64,000 bases of DNA from Thunnus maccoyii (GCF_910596095.1 NC_056540.1:24062501-24126500), one strand, 5' to 3'; counted from the first letter of the stretch, positions 1 through 13,080 are shown. A program made the numbers and translations. Notes: generated from the sequence alone by a model not told the origin.

Positions 1-290
1 TTTTAGAAAAATTTCTTAATGTAACTGCAGTGTTGTTTGATTTGTGTTAGCCTGCAAATGGAAATAGTTTGGAGTGTACTGGGCAACTGGTTCACATTAG
101 CCCAGACCACATCTCACTGAAGTGACAGCATTTTTAAAGTGCTGCCATGTAAAACTATTAAGACCTTAAAATTATCTACTGAATTACCGATTACTGTAGA
201 CACACGACAGGTTAGGTGTAATTTGAAAGTACGGGTTTGAATAAACAGTTTGAACTGACTCCATGACAGATCAAGTTAATTATCCTTCTT

Positions 291-337
291 AATTATATTA
301 TATATATTATATATAGATTATATAATATATTATATGT
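291..337. repeat. AT-rich low-complexity tract
   Basis: A run of alternating T and A bases with little else, probably a decayed (TA)n microsatellite. It has no coding potential. Confidence 0.7.
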
Positions 338-540
338 GATTATACTTCATTATTACAGGATAATTAATGATATAGTACATGGAAAATGACTATTTAATCA
401 TTGAAATGCAGCAATATTTGGTGTTTATGTTTTCAGATCAAAGATGTTACTGCAACAGTGTGCCTTTTTCAGAGCTTAGAAAACTAAATCACATCATATA
501 TATATATGAAGCTTCAGGGGCACCTGTACACACTAAAAAT

Positions 541-637
541 CACTGGGTTCAATTTTTAGCCAGTTTGGGTGAATATGGCACCAATACAACATTGGGTTTA
601 ATTTAACCCAGGAGTGACCTATTATTTTGACCCAGTG
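541..637. repeat. Small palindromic MITE-like repeat
   Basis: The block begins with CACTGGGTT and ends with the inverted counterpart GACCCAGTG, with further GGGTTTAA/TTAACCC inverted pairs inside. Short elements built from the word ACTGGGTT in both directions are common in fish genomes. No target-site duplication was established. The family is not assigned. Confidence 0.5.
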
Positions 638-2310
638 TTACACACAACAAGCTTTAGCTATAAACTGTCACAAATGTATTGTTTCTTGTACAAAACAATG
701 TCCATGAGACATTCAAAAGATACATAAGTATTTAACAATCAATAACAAACCATGGCATGTAAGTTTAAAAAGAGTTAAGTAGATTATAACAAGCTTTAGT
801 TTGGGTAAATAACAATAACAATACAAACTTTTGTAGAAAACATCACAGTGACATTTCCAAAAAAATAATCTTAACTTGGAATATAAATAAGAAAAAAATA
901 TCATTTTAATCTGAATAAGACTGAAATGAGTTACTTCAGCTCAGCTCTATTTATGTGACATGTAGGCAGGAGTCTCGCCTCTCTCTTAGTTCCTGAGATG
1001 AGAAGATAACACGTATGCCGTGAAGTGGTTAGGCCCACCAACGGACGCTCAAAGTACAGCGTGCTTTTATCATCAAAGGGAAATGCTGGCTACCTTACGT
1101 GCTTTTAGGTGTGAAGAGGAACTAGTGTCATGGGCCTGTGTGTTTCTCTTCTCGCTCTCTATTTCAAAAGAAAGCTTCAACAGAAACACAATCTTATATC
1201 TCTTTACTCTCCTCTAGGTAATGTGATGGGCACATTTCTATTTAGATAATGTGCAGCATTCTTTTAAAAATCCTAAAAATGAATACAGGAGATTATCTAT
1301 AATATAGTCTCTAGCACAGTAGACATTTTACTAACTATTACTCTTAGGGTATTGACAGATTTCACCAAATTCATAGAAAGTCAGGAACAAAATGACCCTT
1401 TTCAGGCTGTTTGGGGGGAAAAGCACCCACCAAAACGTGCTCTGTTTCTGGGTGTGTTTCTTCCAACTTGGTCATGTGTTACATTAATACAATTGTTTGT
1501 GTTTGGGAAGTCAGTGAGGGATCATGTCTTTGTAGCTGTGCAAGCAACTCCTGCAAGTTGGTCAGTTTGTCTGCATTGAGGTTTATCTATTTAATAAAAA
1601 TACCCAATCTGTATTTGTACCACTAAATGCTGTTTGCCCACTACAGAATTTTGTTTGATTGGATATTTATTTCTGACATTTGCTACAATGTTTCTGAAAC
1701 TAGTTTCTTATACTGTAGACTTAGTGTTTATTGAAATTTTTAAGTGTTGTGTGTGTAATGTGTATGTGTAATGTGAGCTGTTTTTTTTAATATAGCCAGT
1801 ATAACCAAAATGTGCTCCATTTTGCAACAATAAGCTGCACACAGGAGGATATGCCTCTGCAGCAGCCAACCTCTTTCAGGACAATCTGTGCATTTTTGTG
1901 GTGGCCGATGTTTTGCCCTCTAGCTTCATTTCTCACCACTCAGAGATTTGTGGCTTTCCCTGTGTGATGTGTGTGATGAACAGCAACTGCTTGACTGCAA
2001 ATGTCAAATCAAACCATTAAGTGCTAACTATTGTTCACAGACCTTTTATCAAATGAATTATGTGTTTGTGGTTAGTTTTAGCTTCAGAGATAAATGTTCT
2101 ATTAAAAGGGGTTGACAGAAGTTGATACTTGGGCTGGATTCTGTCAACTTGACAGGAAAATGGCCAAAATGAAAATGAGATAAATTGATTCATAGCACCT
2201 TCTAACTTGTAGTGTCTTGAGGGCAATAGACAAAATCACACCAGGCTGCTTTTAGCAGTAATGGAAGAAGTATTTAGATAATTTACCTAAAGATATACTA
2301 TGCAGGATTT
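638..2310. other. Intergenic stretch, nothing recognised
   Basis: AT-rich DNA with only short chance reading frames in all six frames. No splice-bounded exon, transposon end or RNA gene could be supported. Confidence 0.5.
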
Positions 2311-2379
2311 GTCGGTTGGTGTTTGGAAACACACAGCATTCAAAGTTGACCCCTCCTACCAGAGGTTATAGGGTGTTTT

Positions 2380-4190
2380 GGTGTTCAATCATCAGACACC
2401 CTTGCCTGTGCAACCCAGCCGGGTTGATCAGCCCCCAACTTGTGTCCAAGTGGCGAACTGCTCCACAGATCCCCCCAGTGTTCTCCAGCCATTGCTCCAG
2501 CACTCTGTAACAAGATCTGTGTGTTTAGCCCTTTTGTGTTTGTTGGCTTCTTCAATCCAGTCTTCCCAGGGGACAGTAAGTTCCAGCAGGATCACTTGCT
2601 TTGTAGACTCTGATGTTAACACCATGTCTGGGCAGAGCAGAGTGATTGTGATGTTTTTTGGGAACTTCAGCTGTCTTCCTAGGTTGACTTGGAGCTGACA
2701 GTCCCATGTGGTGGCAAGAAGCCATCCTGAGGAGCAAGGCTGATGTTGTGCCTTCTCTGCAGCTCTGACGAAGGTGATGGATTGTTTGGGTGTGTGCTGC
2801 TTCTTGCTGTTTTGAATTGCTGTGCTGATTGTGTCTGCCAAAGACCTTAGGACTTGGTCATGGTGCCAGCAGTTTCGCCCTTCCCCCAAGTGCCTTCAGG
2901 CAGACACTGAGGATGTGCTTCGAGGTGCCCCTCTTCTGGCACAGTTGGCATGCTGGAGTGTTTGCCATTCCCCAGCTATGCAGGTTGGCTGGACTTGGGA
3001 GAACATTATAGACTGACTGGATGAGAAACTTGATGCACAATGGTTTGGCTCTCCAGAGCTCTGTCCAGGTGATCTTGTGAGGTTCTGCATGCTCCCATCT
3101 GGTCCAGGAACCTTGTCTGTACATGCCGGTCTCTGCTTATACCTCAACCTGAACCAGTTGACGCTTCTGCTTTCCATGGGCTTTGTCGTAGCATGGTTTA
3201 GGAAAACTGCCCAGTCCTGCCCACCCCACTGCTACAGTGCCCACCCAGATATTGTGCCACAGCCGTGCCTCTGCTCTGTTGACAGTTTCCTGTGCCTACC
3301 TCTTCCTTACAGTCTTTACAAGGATTCCTGCCAAAGTGACTTTAACATCAGAAGAGTCTTGGTACATCATAACCTCCCTGGGTCGAGTGACTTTGGATTC
3401 CTCTGATAGGCCACTGATGGGGAGCTGCAGCTTGGTGGAATGCCCATACAGGGCAATGCTGCCTAAGGACCAAGGAAGCCCCAACCAATTCCGGAGAAAC
3501 TGTCTGATGGTCATCACTGTTGTCATTGGCACTTTGTAGACTAGAAGGGGCCAGAGCAGCCTTGGCAAGACTCCATGTTGGTACATCCAGGCATTGAATT
3601 TTCCTGGAAGCCCCGATTTGTTAATCACAGTGAGCCTGGTTTGTTGAAGTGCAGCAGTGTCCTTTAGGGAACTCTCAAAGATCTTGCCCAGGCTCTTTTT
3701 TTTTCTGTCACCACTGGAATCAGGGTCCCTTCGAGGGTAAAGCGGAGCTGGTTGGCCACTCTTCCCTTCTTCAGGACCAGAGACCTGGACTTGGCTGGTT
3801 TAAAACTCATCCTTGCCCATGAGATGATCTGTTCAAGCCCTTGAGGGAGCCATCTGCTCTTATGGGGGGCTGCTGAGTACCAGATTTAGAAATGGGGCCT
3901 CTACATTCCACCTCTGTTGACTTGACAATAATGTTCATGGCCAATGAGAAGAGTGACACAAAGACTGTGATGCTAGTGATTATGCCCTTCTCCTGCTGTT
4001 GCCAGGTGGATATTAGTGACCCTGAGGAGACTCTCAACCTTAAGTTGCTGTAATAGTCCAGAATGAGGTTTTGGATCATCTCTGGGACAGGGTGTCTTGT
4101 CAGTGCTATTTCAACAAGCTTGTGTAGGATGGATCCATAGGCATTGGTTAGGTCTAGCCAGAGTGCTGTAAGGTCTCCTCTACTTTCTCT
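2380..4190 (-). mobile_element. Non-LTR retrotransposon fragment with restriction-like endonuclease (R2-like)
   Basis: Read on the minus strand, the pieces follow the order of a LINE with a C-terminal restriction-like endonuclease. First comes part of the reverse transcriptase (DLTNAYGSILHKLVEIAL, about 4,170-4,110, then a degenerate stretch to 3.9 kb). Next are thumb-like pieces about 3.6-3.3 kb (GLPGKFNAWMYQHGVLPRLL). Then a CCHC-type knuckle CQLCQKRGTSKHILSVC lies near 2.95-2.90 kb, and the nuclease-like CPDMVLTSESTKQ...LLELTVPWED near 2.65-2.56 kb. PD...E followed by TVPWE matches the nuclease of R2-group elements. The fragment is 5' truncated and interrupted by several stops and frame changes, so it is inactive. 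The exact clade (R2 or a related fish lineage) is not settled. It has no functional link to the immune genes downstream. Confidence 0.75.
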
Positions 4191-4195
4191 TTTTT

Positions 4196-5520
4196 TTAAA
4201 ATTTTTTTATTTGCAGAACAGGAAAACAAAGCAGCATAAACACAACAACAAAAGAGAAGAAACAATAGTGCAGGTGAGATTTAGAAAACCCCTAGAGGCT
4301 TTTGGAAGTAATCTCACCCCATTATGCATTATAAGCAAATACAAAAGTCATGTGATCCACAAAAATAAGCAACCACAGAATCAGAGCAGTGAGATGATAG
4401 GAAACTTCTTTCACTATCCAGACACCCTCCATGTGCCTCCACTGAGCAGCGACCTTTCAAGTCGACAAGTAAAAGCATCAAAAACATTGACTTTAAGTGC
4501 AGAAATGTTAGCAACAAAAGGTACTTGTAAGTACTAATCTAGTTGTAGTTGATTGTGTTTGAGCTAATTTTAACCACTTCATATACATTTGGGTAGTTTA
4601 ATCTATATTAATTAATCATAATTAATAACTAATTAAATGCTTTTTATGTTTTAACTCTTAATCTGAAAAGTAGCTGTCAAATAAATTGAGTGGAATGAAA
4701 AGTACTAAAGTACAAAATATATGAAGTATAAAATTTCTCACTGAAATGAATGAGAAAAAAGTACATCTCAAAATCATACTTATGTACAGGACTTGAGTAA
4801 ATGTTCTTCTTTACTTTCGGCTTCGGCTTTCACTTATAACCCTGCACTGATGTGCACTAAATGACTCCAATGGAACTAAGGGTTTAACAGCGGGAGAGCC
4901 GAGTGTCACTCTAAATGTGTTAACAAGCATTTCTTGTAGGTGGCTTTATCCTTATTTATCTTAAACTCCCCTGGCTCCATCACATCTGTTTGACTGAGAA
5001 AAGCAGTTTGATCCGACTCAAAACAAAACCGCAACACTTGAGCAGTGTGCCAGTACATCAAAGCGTTCACATTATGGCTTCATTTTATAGTCAAGTGAAT
5101 TTTTGGGTGAGTACTATAAATGTTTGTTATAACTGAATATTCAGATTTTTATTCTGTCCTTAAATTTAATTACTAATGCTTTAATATCAGCCTATGACTT
5201 GTAGGAATTGTTAGGGATTAATAAGTCAGTGTGAGTAAAACAGACATCTCTGGTGGCTGCAGGTTATTTTATGTTACATGCCAGCGTTACTGAGTAACAT
5301 GTTCAAATCATGACTTTGTGCTCAATATCAAATTTGGCATCAAAAAGAAAGGAACAAGTACAGTTTTAAAATACAGTTTTAACAGTTATTTAAGTCTAAT
5401 TATTACTTCATTGTATAAGTATATTACTGTCACATATATAATACAGCTTTTCAGTCATGACAATGATAGTAGAATACTGCTATCACTATATTTACAGAAA
5501 ATGGGTCATTGGTTTCTATA
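4196..5520. other. Upstream region of NITR-A, no gene seen
   Basis: AT-rich DNA between the LINE fragment and the promoter of the first receptor gene. Only short chance frames are present and no repeat family was recognised. Confidence 0.45.
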
Positions 5521-5525
5521 ATTTT

Positions 5526-5657
5526 GCAGGAAGTGCATTTTCTACATTTCAGCCAATCACCATGATTTCCACTTTGCAAACCATGATCACCTTGTGACTG
5601 AATCTTCCATCTGAGTGGGAAGACTTCAGTTGTGCAAGAGAAGGGTCATGAAACACA
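5526..5657 (+). promoter_or_regulatory. Putative promoter of NITR-A (ETS site plus CCAAT box)
   Basis: GCAGGAAGTGCA at 5,526-5,537 is a good ETS/PU.1-type site. AGCCAATCAC at 5,551-5,560 holds a CCAAT box whose last base lies 101 bp before the start codon. No TATA box is apparent. The same two sites in the same order and orientation occur before all other receptor genes here, which is the main reason for the call. Factor binding is inferred. Confidence 0.5.
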
Positions 5658-8600
5658 ATGATCGGAAGACTGGCTCCTTTGATTCTTCTAAGTACATTGT
5701 GTGAGTGCAGCTCTTTTACTTAAACTGTAGAATTTAGATTTGAAATTTTATTTCAGTATTGATAACAATTTGTATGGACCATACGATTGGCCTCTGTTAT
5801 ATAGTTTTCATAGTTTTTGTTCTGTGTAGTAACTCTTTTGTTGTTTGTCTCTTTTCTTTAGCTCTGATTCAAACTAAAGAGACTTCTCGACAGATCTCTT
5901 TAACTGTGGCTGAAGTTGGTGATAATTTTACCCTGATATGCCCAGTCTCTGGGGATGAACCCGCTTTGTTTTACTGGTATAAGCTGAGTTTTGGATATAT
6001 GTTCCAAACTGTTGCTGAGGGATCTTTTAACAAAATCACACGTATAGGACAATTTAACAACTCAAGATTCACAGTTGGACGAAGCAATACTCAGTATGTT
6101 CTTAACATCAGAAATGTAAGCAAAGAAGATGAAGCAACATACTTCTGTCAAGCTGGATCAGCATACATAATGACCTTTATTAATGCCACACTTCTGGCTG
6201 TGAAAGGTAAAGTATGTTAATTTTTTTTGTTTCCTCTTCCTGCACCAATTCCTAAATAATCAGTTAGTTAATTCCTTTTCATGCCTTTTTTGTGAATCAC
6301 ACAGATCATAGAGATCAGCAGAAATCTTTCTATGTGAAACAAAGTCCAGAGACGGAGTCAGTCCAGTCAGGCAAGTCAGTGACTCTCGAGTGTTTGCTTC
6401 TCTCCAAGAAGAAAGAAAATGAAAGCCAGTGTCCAGATGAACGCAGTGTGTACTGGTTCAGAGATGGATCAGGAGACTCACACTCAGGCATCATTTACAC
6501 TGAGAAGACCAGGAGTGATGAACAAGACAAAAGGAGCTGTGTCTACAGTCTGTCCACAACTATATGGAACTCCTCTGATACTGGGACTTACTACTGTGCT
6601 GTGGTCACATGTGGAGAGATCCTGTTTGGAAAAGGAACTAAAGTGGACTTAAGTATGTCTTTAAAGTCTTATTTCAAACATAAATGCATCTATATTTATT
6701 ATTCAGTTGCTTTCTAAGTACAGTGTTGTTAAAACTTGTGGTTAAATATTGATACGTTTAGTTATTCTTATAAGCACTTTGTACCATGCTTTGATTGAAT
6801 TAGTTTATTGTTTCACAACCTAGTGATTGACAAAGTAAAACCAAAGGGGTCACGAGATGATCAGCAAGTTAGGAATGATGAACAAAGACACTCAACAACA
6901 ACAACAACAACAACAGCGTTTAGAAGTTAGTCGATAATTTTACCTCTTCACGCCTCTAAAAATATTCAAATGACACAATCTGAGCAGGTGTTACTCTTTG
7001 CTTTGAAGTGCTCACAGTTCCTGGAAACACATTATGTAACCAGTGATGAGGGGTTGGTGAGTTGACTTCTTGTTGTTTTAAGGGGTCACAAGCCACAAAG
7101 GTTGGAAACCACTAAATTGGTTAGTTTACAGGCTACAGGGGATGGACCAATAGCAACACATAGTGCGTTCATAGTTCTGTTATGGGTGTGGTTCAGCTCT
7201 ACTCTTCCTCTCTTTGTTCTGCCTGTGTGCGTCTGTGTCAGTTGATTGTAAAGCTACCGTGAACAACTTCTTGTTCTCCTACATTAGTCTTTAGTTTATT
7301 TAATGTTAATTTTTTGTTGTGACTGTATAAGTGAGGTGTTGATAACAGAAGCATCCACAATATAATACAACCCAACAGAAAAATTACACAAATAGTAGCC
7401 TTAAAATGACAACAGCTTTAAATCAGTATGTTTTTGACACATTCTTGATGAAAACAAGATTGTTTTAGATTGTGTTGCTGCTTTGTGTTTTTCTTGAAAT
7501 GGCTCTCAAGGAGTCCATTTGACATACTGTACAGAAACAATGTTTATCTCTATGGCCTTGTGGTGGAGACAGATGTCCCTCAGACAGATGCCAGTAACTG
7601 CACTAAGATAACGCCTATGCCAATACAGACAGTACCCAGGGGAGTTAAATAATGTGTTAATCAGTAATATGACAGTTTGCAGTAATGTTTGTATGTAATG
7701 TGAAAAAAAGGCCGTTAGCTTATTTTTATTTTTGGATTGTGGAGACACCCTTATCTCCAAGCCAGGTGCAAACTGTAAATTCTGACACCACTGTTTTCAA
7801 GCCAGGTGAAACTGGTAAAAAGCTAGGTGGAGCCCTGATTGGCTCCACTATAGGAGGGATCACAAAATAGTATATAAGATGGTGGTTTCTTATTCGGTTT
7901 CAGGTTCTTTGTCCCGGGTCAAGGTCTCGGTTTGCTCTGTAAACCTATTCACATTGAACTCTGTCAGTTTCCAGTGCATTCTTTTGAGTTTTTTATTACA
8001 AATGGTGAATTAATTTCTAAGTTGTGGGTGACCTGAAGATTTCTGGCCCATCTGAAGATTTCCCATGACAGCCTAACAACTTTTTTACTTTATGTAGTTT
8101 TATGTGTGTTTCATGTGCCACAAAACAAAGTTTGTTAGACCAATGAAATAAACATTGTTTCTATGCAACATGAACCATCTTACACTGCAGAAAGTGATTT
8201 TTAAAGTATTTTATCAATCAAAACTTTATTATTGATTTGGTTTACTGTTTAATCTACTCTTTTGTTGATTTCTTTTTCCCAAAAATTGTTTTGCTTGAAA
8301 AAAGATTTTCGCATACAAGTTTTATTGCATTAGATTATTTTCTTAACTTGTCTTAAAACAACATACAACAGGAAACGAACTTAAAAAAAACAAAACCCGC
8401 GCCCCAAAACTAAACAAGAACAAAAACTAAGACAGTTACATTTATCAATTGCACAATAAATCACAGAGGCTCTGAAGTTGTTAGTAGAAGTCCAAATCTG
8501 TCTTTCATTATCTAACATATGCGTAACAGGAAAAAACAATCTACAAAACATGTTTTTTATTCCTGTTAAAGAGGAAGGGAAAATGGAATATTTTTCTGTG

Positions 8601-10573
8601 AACATGGGGCATTGTGGTTTGCCTTAACTGCTAGGCTTCCAGGATGCCTCAACCTTGAGGTTTTTAACTAAATTGTAAAAAGATTTTATAATTTGACACT
8701 AACTTGTAGTGTCTCTCTGGGATTTTTTTTCTGATTCCAGGACAAGAACTGTACCCAGCTGTCATTGTGCTTTGGACACTGCTGGCCTGTTGTGTGATTG
8801 TGATCGTTGCTCTAATAACCTTCAGGAATCGAAAGCCAGTTTGTCAACATTGCAAAGGTGGGTTCATTGTGTACTGTACATGGATCTTATGATACATTAA
8901 TCAAATGAGGGAGCAACGTTGATATTTGATCAGTTTTTGTAGAGATTCCAGTATAGTTTTGAAATTTAACCAGAAAGGTCTGAATTCATGGGGTTACATT
9001 TATAACTTCACATTCAATCTGAGAAAGGCTCTCACAACTGCATCTATTTAAATAAGCATCTGGGTTATATTGTTTATTTTTTATAGAAGACAAACATTGA
9101 TGTGAAATGACAACAATAACTGGATTGCCAATGTCAACACACTTTATTAATGTCTTGCTTTTATGAATAGGAGGATTGACTGCTTCCTATCATGTTGGAA
9201 ATGAAAGATCACCAGAGGATCAATCAAATAATATGGTAAGTATAATCATCAATATATTGTAATCAATTGCATGAGTGGAACTGAATCATAATAAGGTTAT
9301 TCTACATTGGATACGTGCCATGGATGTGAAAGCTGAGCAGCTCCTGTTTATTTGTATGTGGAGCAGAAAATCCCCTGAAAGGAGCATGATGGGAAAGTTA
9401 CTACAGTGAGACGGAAAGATAGTGCAAAGTTTAAATAAATGACCTCTGACCTGGAAGGGGTGTAAAATTGTGGTGTGGTAACCAACCACCCCTGACAAAA
9501 TAATTTTAATTGCAGACAATTATTTTACTCCTGAAAAACACTTCAGATCAGATGCGGCTCATCATTAATCTATATGATCGTAAATGCTGCTTGAACTGAT
9601 GACACAGTGGATCTGCTCCCAGGCAGCCGAGTGTACGAGGAAGTGGCTGCTTTCTGTGTGTTTTTACCCTCACTTAAACAAAACACAAGATCAGCTTCTT
9701 GAACTAATTATTCCTGGTTCAATAATTACGTTAGAATGTAAATCAGCAATCTTTTGATCTTTTTTAGCGCAACAGATACCAAAGCTTTTAAAGAGGACAT
9801 TCATTTCTTTTCAGTTTATAAAGCAGGTCTAGGTGCTGTATAAATACTGTGAAAGTATCAAAACGCTCAGTCTACGGAGAAATGCACACAGCCCGTATTC
9901 AGAGACTGTGCTTTTAAACGAGCTGTTTGGACTTCTGTAAGGTTATGATGTCACAACTATATGCTCAACGTTTTCCTTAGCATTGCTTTGGAGGGGCGGC
10001 CTGCCCCTCCAACAGGACCCCCCGCCCCTCCTGAAAGAAACAAAATTAGTTTATTTATGTTACCTAATTTATATGCAGTCATTTCATTCCAGCTTAATGT
10101 GAGAGGTCGCGTCAGTTTCTCTCCTCTCCTCTGCTCTCTTTGTGCTACAATCTGTTACATGTGGTTGACCTGGGCGTGCGTCACTCATAATACAGTCAGC
10201 CAATCAGAAGAGAGGGGCATTGAGCAAACACAAATAGCCTGTTTCATGCTGAGTGAGACAGAGGGACTGCATCCATGGCTTGTACAGCTGCAACTAGGTG
10301 CTTTTTGACCATGAAAACATGCAAATGTTTGTAAATAGACCACGAAAATAAAAATATTAAACTGGGAAAGGGGCATAATATGACCTCTTTAATGTGTAAT
10401 GTAAAAATGAATTGGTTGGTCCAAATTCTAACAAACATAATTATCATTTTCAGGATGGTGAAGCAGCGGCACTGAACTATGTAGCACTGGATTTCCCCTC
10501 AAGAAAAGCTAAAAGATGGAAGAATAAAAGCGAGTTACCACAGGACTGTTTGTACTCTGGCATGAGTGACTGA
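5658..10573 (+). CDS. nitr: NITR-A: novel immune-type receptor, divergent subfamily, canonical ITIM
   Basis: Predicted type I membrane receptor of 345 residues. Coding exons: 5658-5700 (leader), 5862-6206 (V), 6305-6652 (I), 8741-8857 (membrane), 9171-9235 (linker), 10454-10573 (tail); all have GT-AG borders and matching phases. The V domain has Cys41, YWYK at 52-55 and the YFC cysteine at 110. The I domain (about 130-245) has WFRDGS and ends in CGEILFGKGT, the J-like motif typical of NITRs. The membrane segment is about 252-273, without a charged residue. The tail has LNYVAL (Tyr315), a canonical ITIM, so an SHP-type phosphatase-recruiting inhibitory role is likely. One of the six I-domain cysteines of the B-H paralogues (the one in their DEC) is Gln here. 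A second tail tyrosine (CLYSGM) does not fit an ITIM. AATAAA is at 10,658-10,663. Family assignment is strong; the ligand is unknown. Confidence 0.85.
6892..6916 (+). repeat. (CAA)n microsatellite
   Basis: About eight CAA triplets in intron 3 of NITR-A. Confidence 0.8.
7735..8050 (+). promoter_or_regulatory. Promoter-like segment in intron 3 of NITR-A
   Basis: The stretch has a CCAAT-type word (GATTGGCTCC, 7,836-7,845) followed about 30 bp later by a good TATA box, TATATAAG at 7,871-7,878. It could be an internal promoter or the regulatory part of a decayed repeat. No partner copy is seen in the window, so its nature is open. Confidence 0.25.
9792..10388. mobile_element. piggyBac-like MITE in intron 5 of NITR-A
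   Basis: The 597-bp block starts AGAGGACAT and ends ATGACCTCT, giving imperfect inverted ends. It is flanked on both sides by TTAA (9,788-9,791 and 10,389-10,392), the target duplicated by piggyBac transposons. It has no transposase gene. Its insertion leaves the flanking exons untouched. Confidence 0.55.
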
Positions 10574-10989
10574 CAGTGAACTCATGAAGAAGAAACATCT
10601 GATATGTACATTGTCACATAAAATAATTTTCACGCAGCTGTGATTCCTGTTAAGGTGAATAAAATAAGACATTGTAATCTCATTTTTTTGTAGCATTGTT
10701 ATTGTTTTGATTGATTGATTTTGCCTGGTTGAACGAAGAATGGATATTTATTATTATTTCATTTTTATTATTAATATTGCTTGTCAGACTGATCATGAAT
10801 AGTCACTCAAATTCTGAATAATGTAAGAAAAACTTATTAAAACGTATGTTGCTATTAAAGAGAAAATCCATGTTCTGTGTTATTTTTATTATGATATTAG
10901 ACACTTTTGTTAATGTTTACTCATAATATAATTTGATAAGGACAAAGTGTTTCACAGTGTGTTTTATTTTGTTTCTCCGTTTCACATTG

Positions 10990-11330
10990 TTTGGTTCAGA
11001 CTTGCTGGACCTGCAAAAGGCTTTTGACATAGATCACATCTACTTTGTTTAATCTAAACTGAAGACTGTTGGCTCGATGGCTCCACTCTCTATTTTTATT
11101 TATCAGTAAGGGTGCAGAAAATAGTAGTAGGTGTTCTTACGTTTGGGCCTATTCCAATAACCTGTGGGGTTCCCCAAAGTAGTGTGTTGGTACAAGTTCT
11201 GCTTTTGTTTCCACTACTCTCCATCCCCTTTGCAGGCATGTTCCTGAACAGGAGGTGGTACCAAATCCATGATCTAGGTCTCCGGGGACAGAAATGCAAC
11301 AGCTCATTTGCGACATGGCAAACACCATAA
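10990..11330 (+). mobile_element. LINE reverse-transcriptase scrap (L2/CR1/Rex-like)
   Basis: The plus strand encodes LLDLQKAFDIDH (near 11,000), matching the DLTKAFDTVDH block of LINE reverse transcriptases. It then encodes ITCGVPQSSVLVQVLL (near 11,160-11,205), matching the GVPQGSVLGPLLF block. Spacing is about right, but the frame between them is broken and the YADD block is missing, so it is a dead fragment. Confidence 0.6.
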
Positions 11331-11599
11331 TTAATAAAGCACTACATGTGTTTAGCTAAGCTCTGCAAGGAAGTGTGTTTGGATATACAAGCAGTCATCA
11401 GAATTTTAGACATGCTTGTTTTGCTGCCCTGTTTGTTTGTGTAAGCTGTAGATTGTGCGCACAGTGTTGGGGAATACATGTCTAGGAGTATGCGACACAT
11501 TGGTTTGATGGTATGTAGTAGAGAGCGGGACCAGCAGTGGACCGGACCTGAGGGACGCAGCTGGCTCTGGAGAGCTGGTAAGTGCGGTGGGTGCCACTT

Positions 11600-13080
11600 T
11601 CTGTGATCTTTCAGTTTTCGGTAGAAAACACAGAGGGAGCGCAAGGAAAATCAGAAACTATGTCCTTACAGGTTCTTAAAAGTTCATGTTATGGGAAACT
11701 CCAGGTTATGGAGTTGTTAAGGACCAACAGTGTAATAAATCTGTTAGATTTTCATGTGCAGAGACTTTGTCAAGGCTATTCTCAGTAAAGGAGGAGAACT
11801 AGTGATGGACCTGATCAGCAGGTCAGAAAAACTGAGCAACTGAGTAAACAGCCTTTGCAACAACAAACAACTAAAAGGCGACTTTTGCTTTGTCAGCATG
11901 ACAATGAGTAAAACCTATACATCATGACCAAGATGATGATTTCATATGGGAAACTGAATTTTCTAAAGTTAGCATGGAGAATTGTATAGCATTTCTAAAG
12001 TGAGACTTCAGTTTACTGACAGAAAGGAGGAATAGAGCAATCGATGACTGGGGTTGAACATTTAAGTTAGGCAATATTTCATCAGCCTTAAACTTTGAGG
12101 CCAAAATAGATTTTAACCCTAAACCAGATGGGAGGTTTGTTATGGCACGAGTAGGCTGGACAGACTGCAGCCTCTGTGGTCGCGTAGATTAAAGGTGGGG
12201 ATGTGCTTGTTGAGGCTACGAGTGGGAGGCAGAGCTTTGTTCAGGCTGTTCTCAGCAGGAAGGAAGACGTAGTGACAGACAGATTCACCTGATCCAGACA
12301 TGATGAGTCTAACTGTGCGGTGACGGTCAAACAGGAATGTCTGACTGAGAGATGTTAGCCTGACTTTGACAGATTTTTGTCTGTTGTGGGGAAGTTTGAG
12401 GACATGAAGTCTGAGTGGGCCATTTCTAAACCTGCAGAGGTGGCTGCTCAGATCTGAAGCGACCAAGTTCCTCAACATGTGTAGGGAACATATCAGCATA
12501 TATTTTAACATACACACACATATATATCTGATGTGATGTGTCTTAACTGCAGAAGTAACCCCTGACTGTAAATCACTGAAGTAGAGTTTTATCATGATTC
12601 AGAAATAAAAGTATAACAAAATATTCAACTACTTAAACAAAAAGTAAAAGCTAAAAACTCTCTTCACATACTTTACTCTCCATTCTGTTTGCCAAATAAT
12701 TTGTGGGCCAAAAACCAAAACAATTAGCTAAAGAGGCTAAAATGGAAAACTCTCTTAGAGCTATTAAGCAGGGCGGATGTCTGTAGGTCATCCTCCCTGC
12801 TAAATAGCTGTTCAAATAGTATTAATATGACTCAAATGGCTTCTTAATTTAAACATGATCTTTTAATCTGATACATGTTTTAAAGGGAAAAAAGTAGTTT
12901 GTGTTCTTTTTTGTAAAGTTTTCTTCTTTTGAACAGACACCAGGATCCAGATGATACTCTATTTTATTCTACAGTATTTATATCATTATATTCTGTATGT
13001 TGCCATTTATAAGTTTAATAATTTTTTTTCATTTTGCCAAAGTGAATGTGTTTCATTCTCAAAATATTAGTATTACACAT
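11600..13080. repeat. R block, copy next to NITR-B
   Basis: Diverged copy of the 3'-flank block found beside the other minus-strand receptor genes (for example 19,200-19,920 and 22,050-22,900). Shared landmarks are TATGTCCTTACAGGTTCTTA (11,659), AAGGAGGAGAACTAGTGATG (11,788) and GGCAGAGCTTTGTTCAGGC (12,229). It holds the longest version of an open frame that recurs in these blocks (minus strand, 12,140-12,595). I judge that frame non-functional because the differences between copies mostly change amino acids. Confidence 0.65.

Noticed and set aside
1352-1626. Overlapping plus-strand frames upstream of the LINE fragment.
   Set aside because: There is no similarity to a known family, no splice support and no second copy.
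12140-12595. A minus-strand open frame that recurs in R blocks (also near 19,729, 22,572, 32,219, 38,102; degenerate near 58,280) with the shared HYVFLPAENSLNKALPP stretch.
   Set aside because: By eye, most base differences between the 12-kb and 32-kb copies change amino acids, the frame upstream differs between copies, and I recognise no domain. It looks like unconstrained repeat sequence, not a gene.
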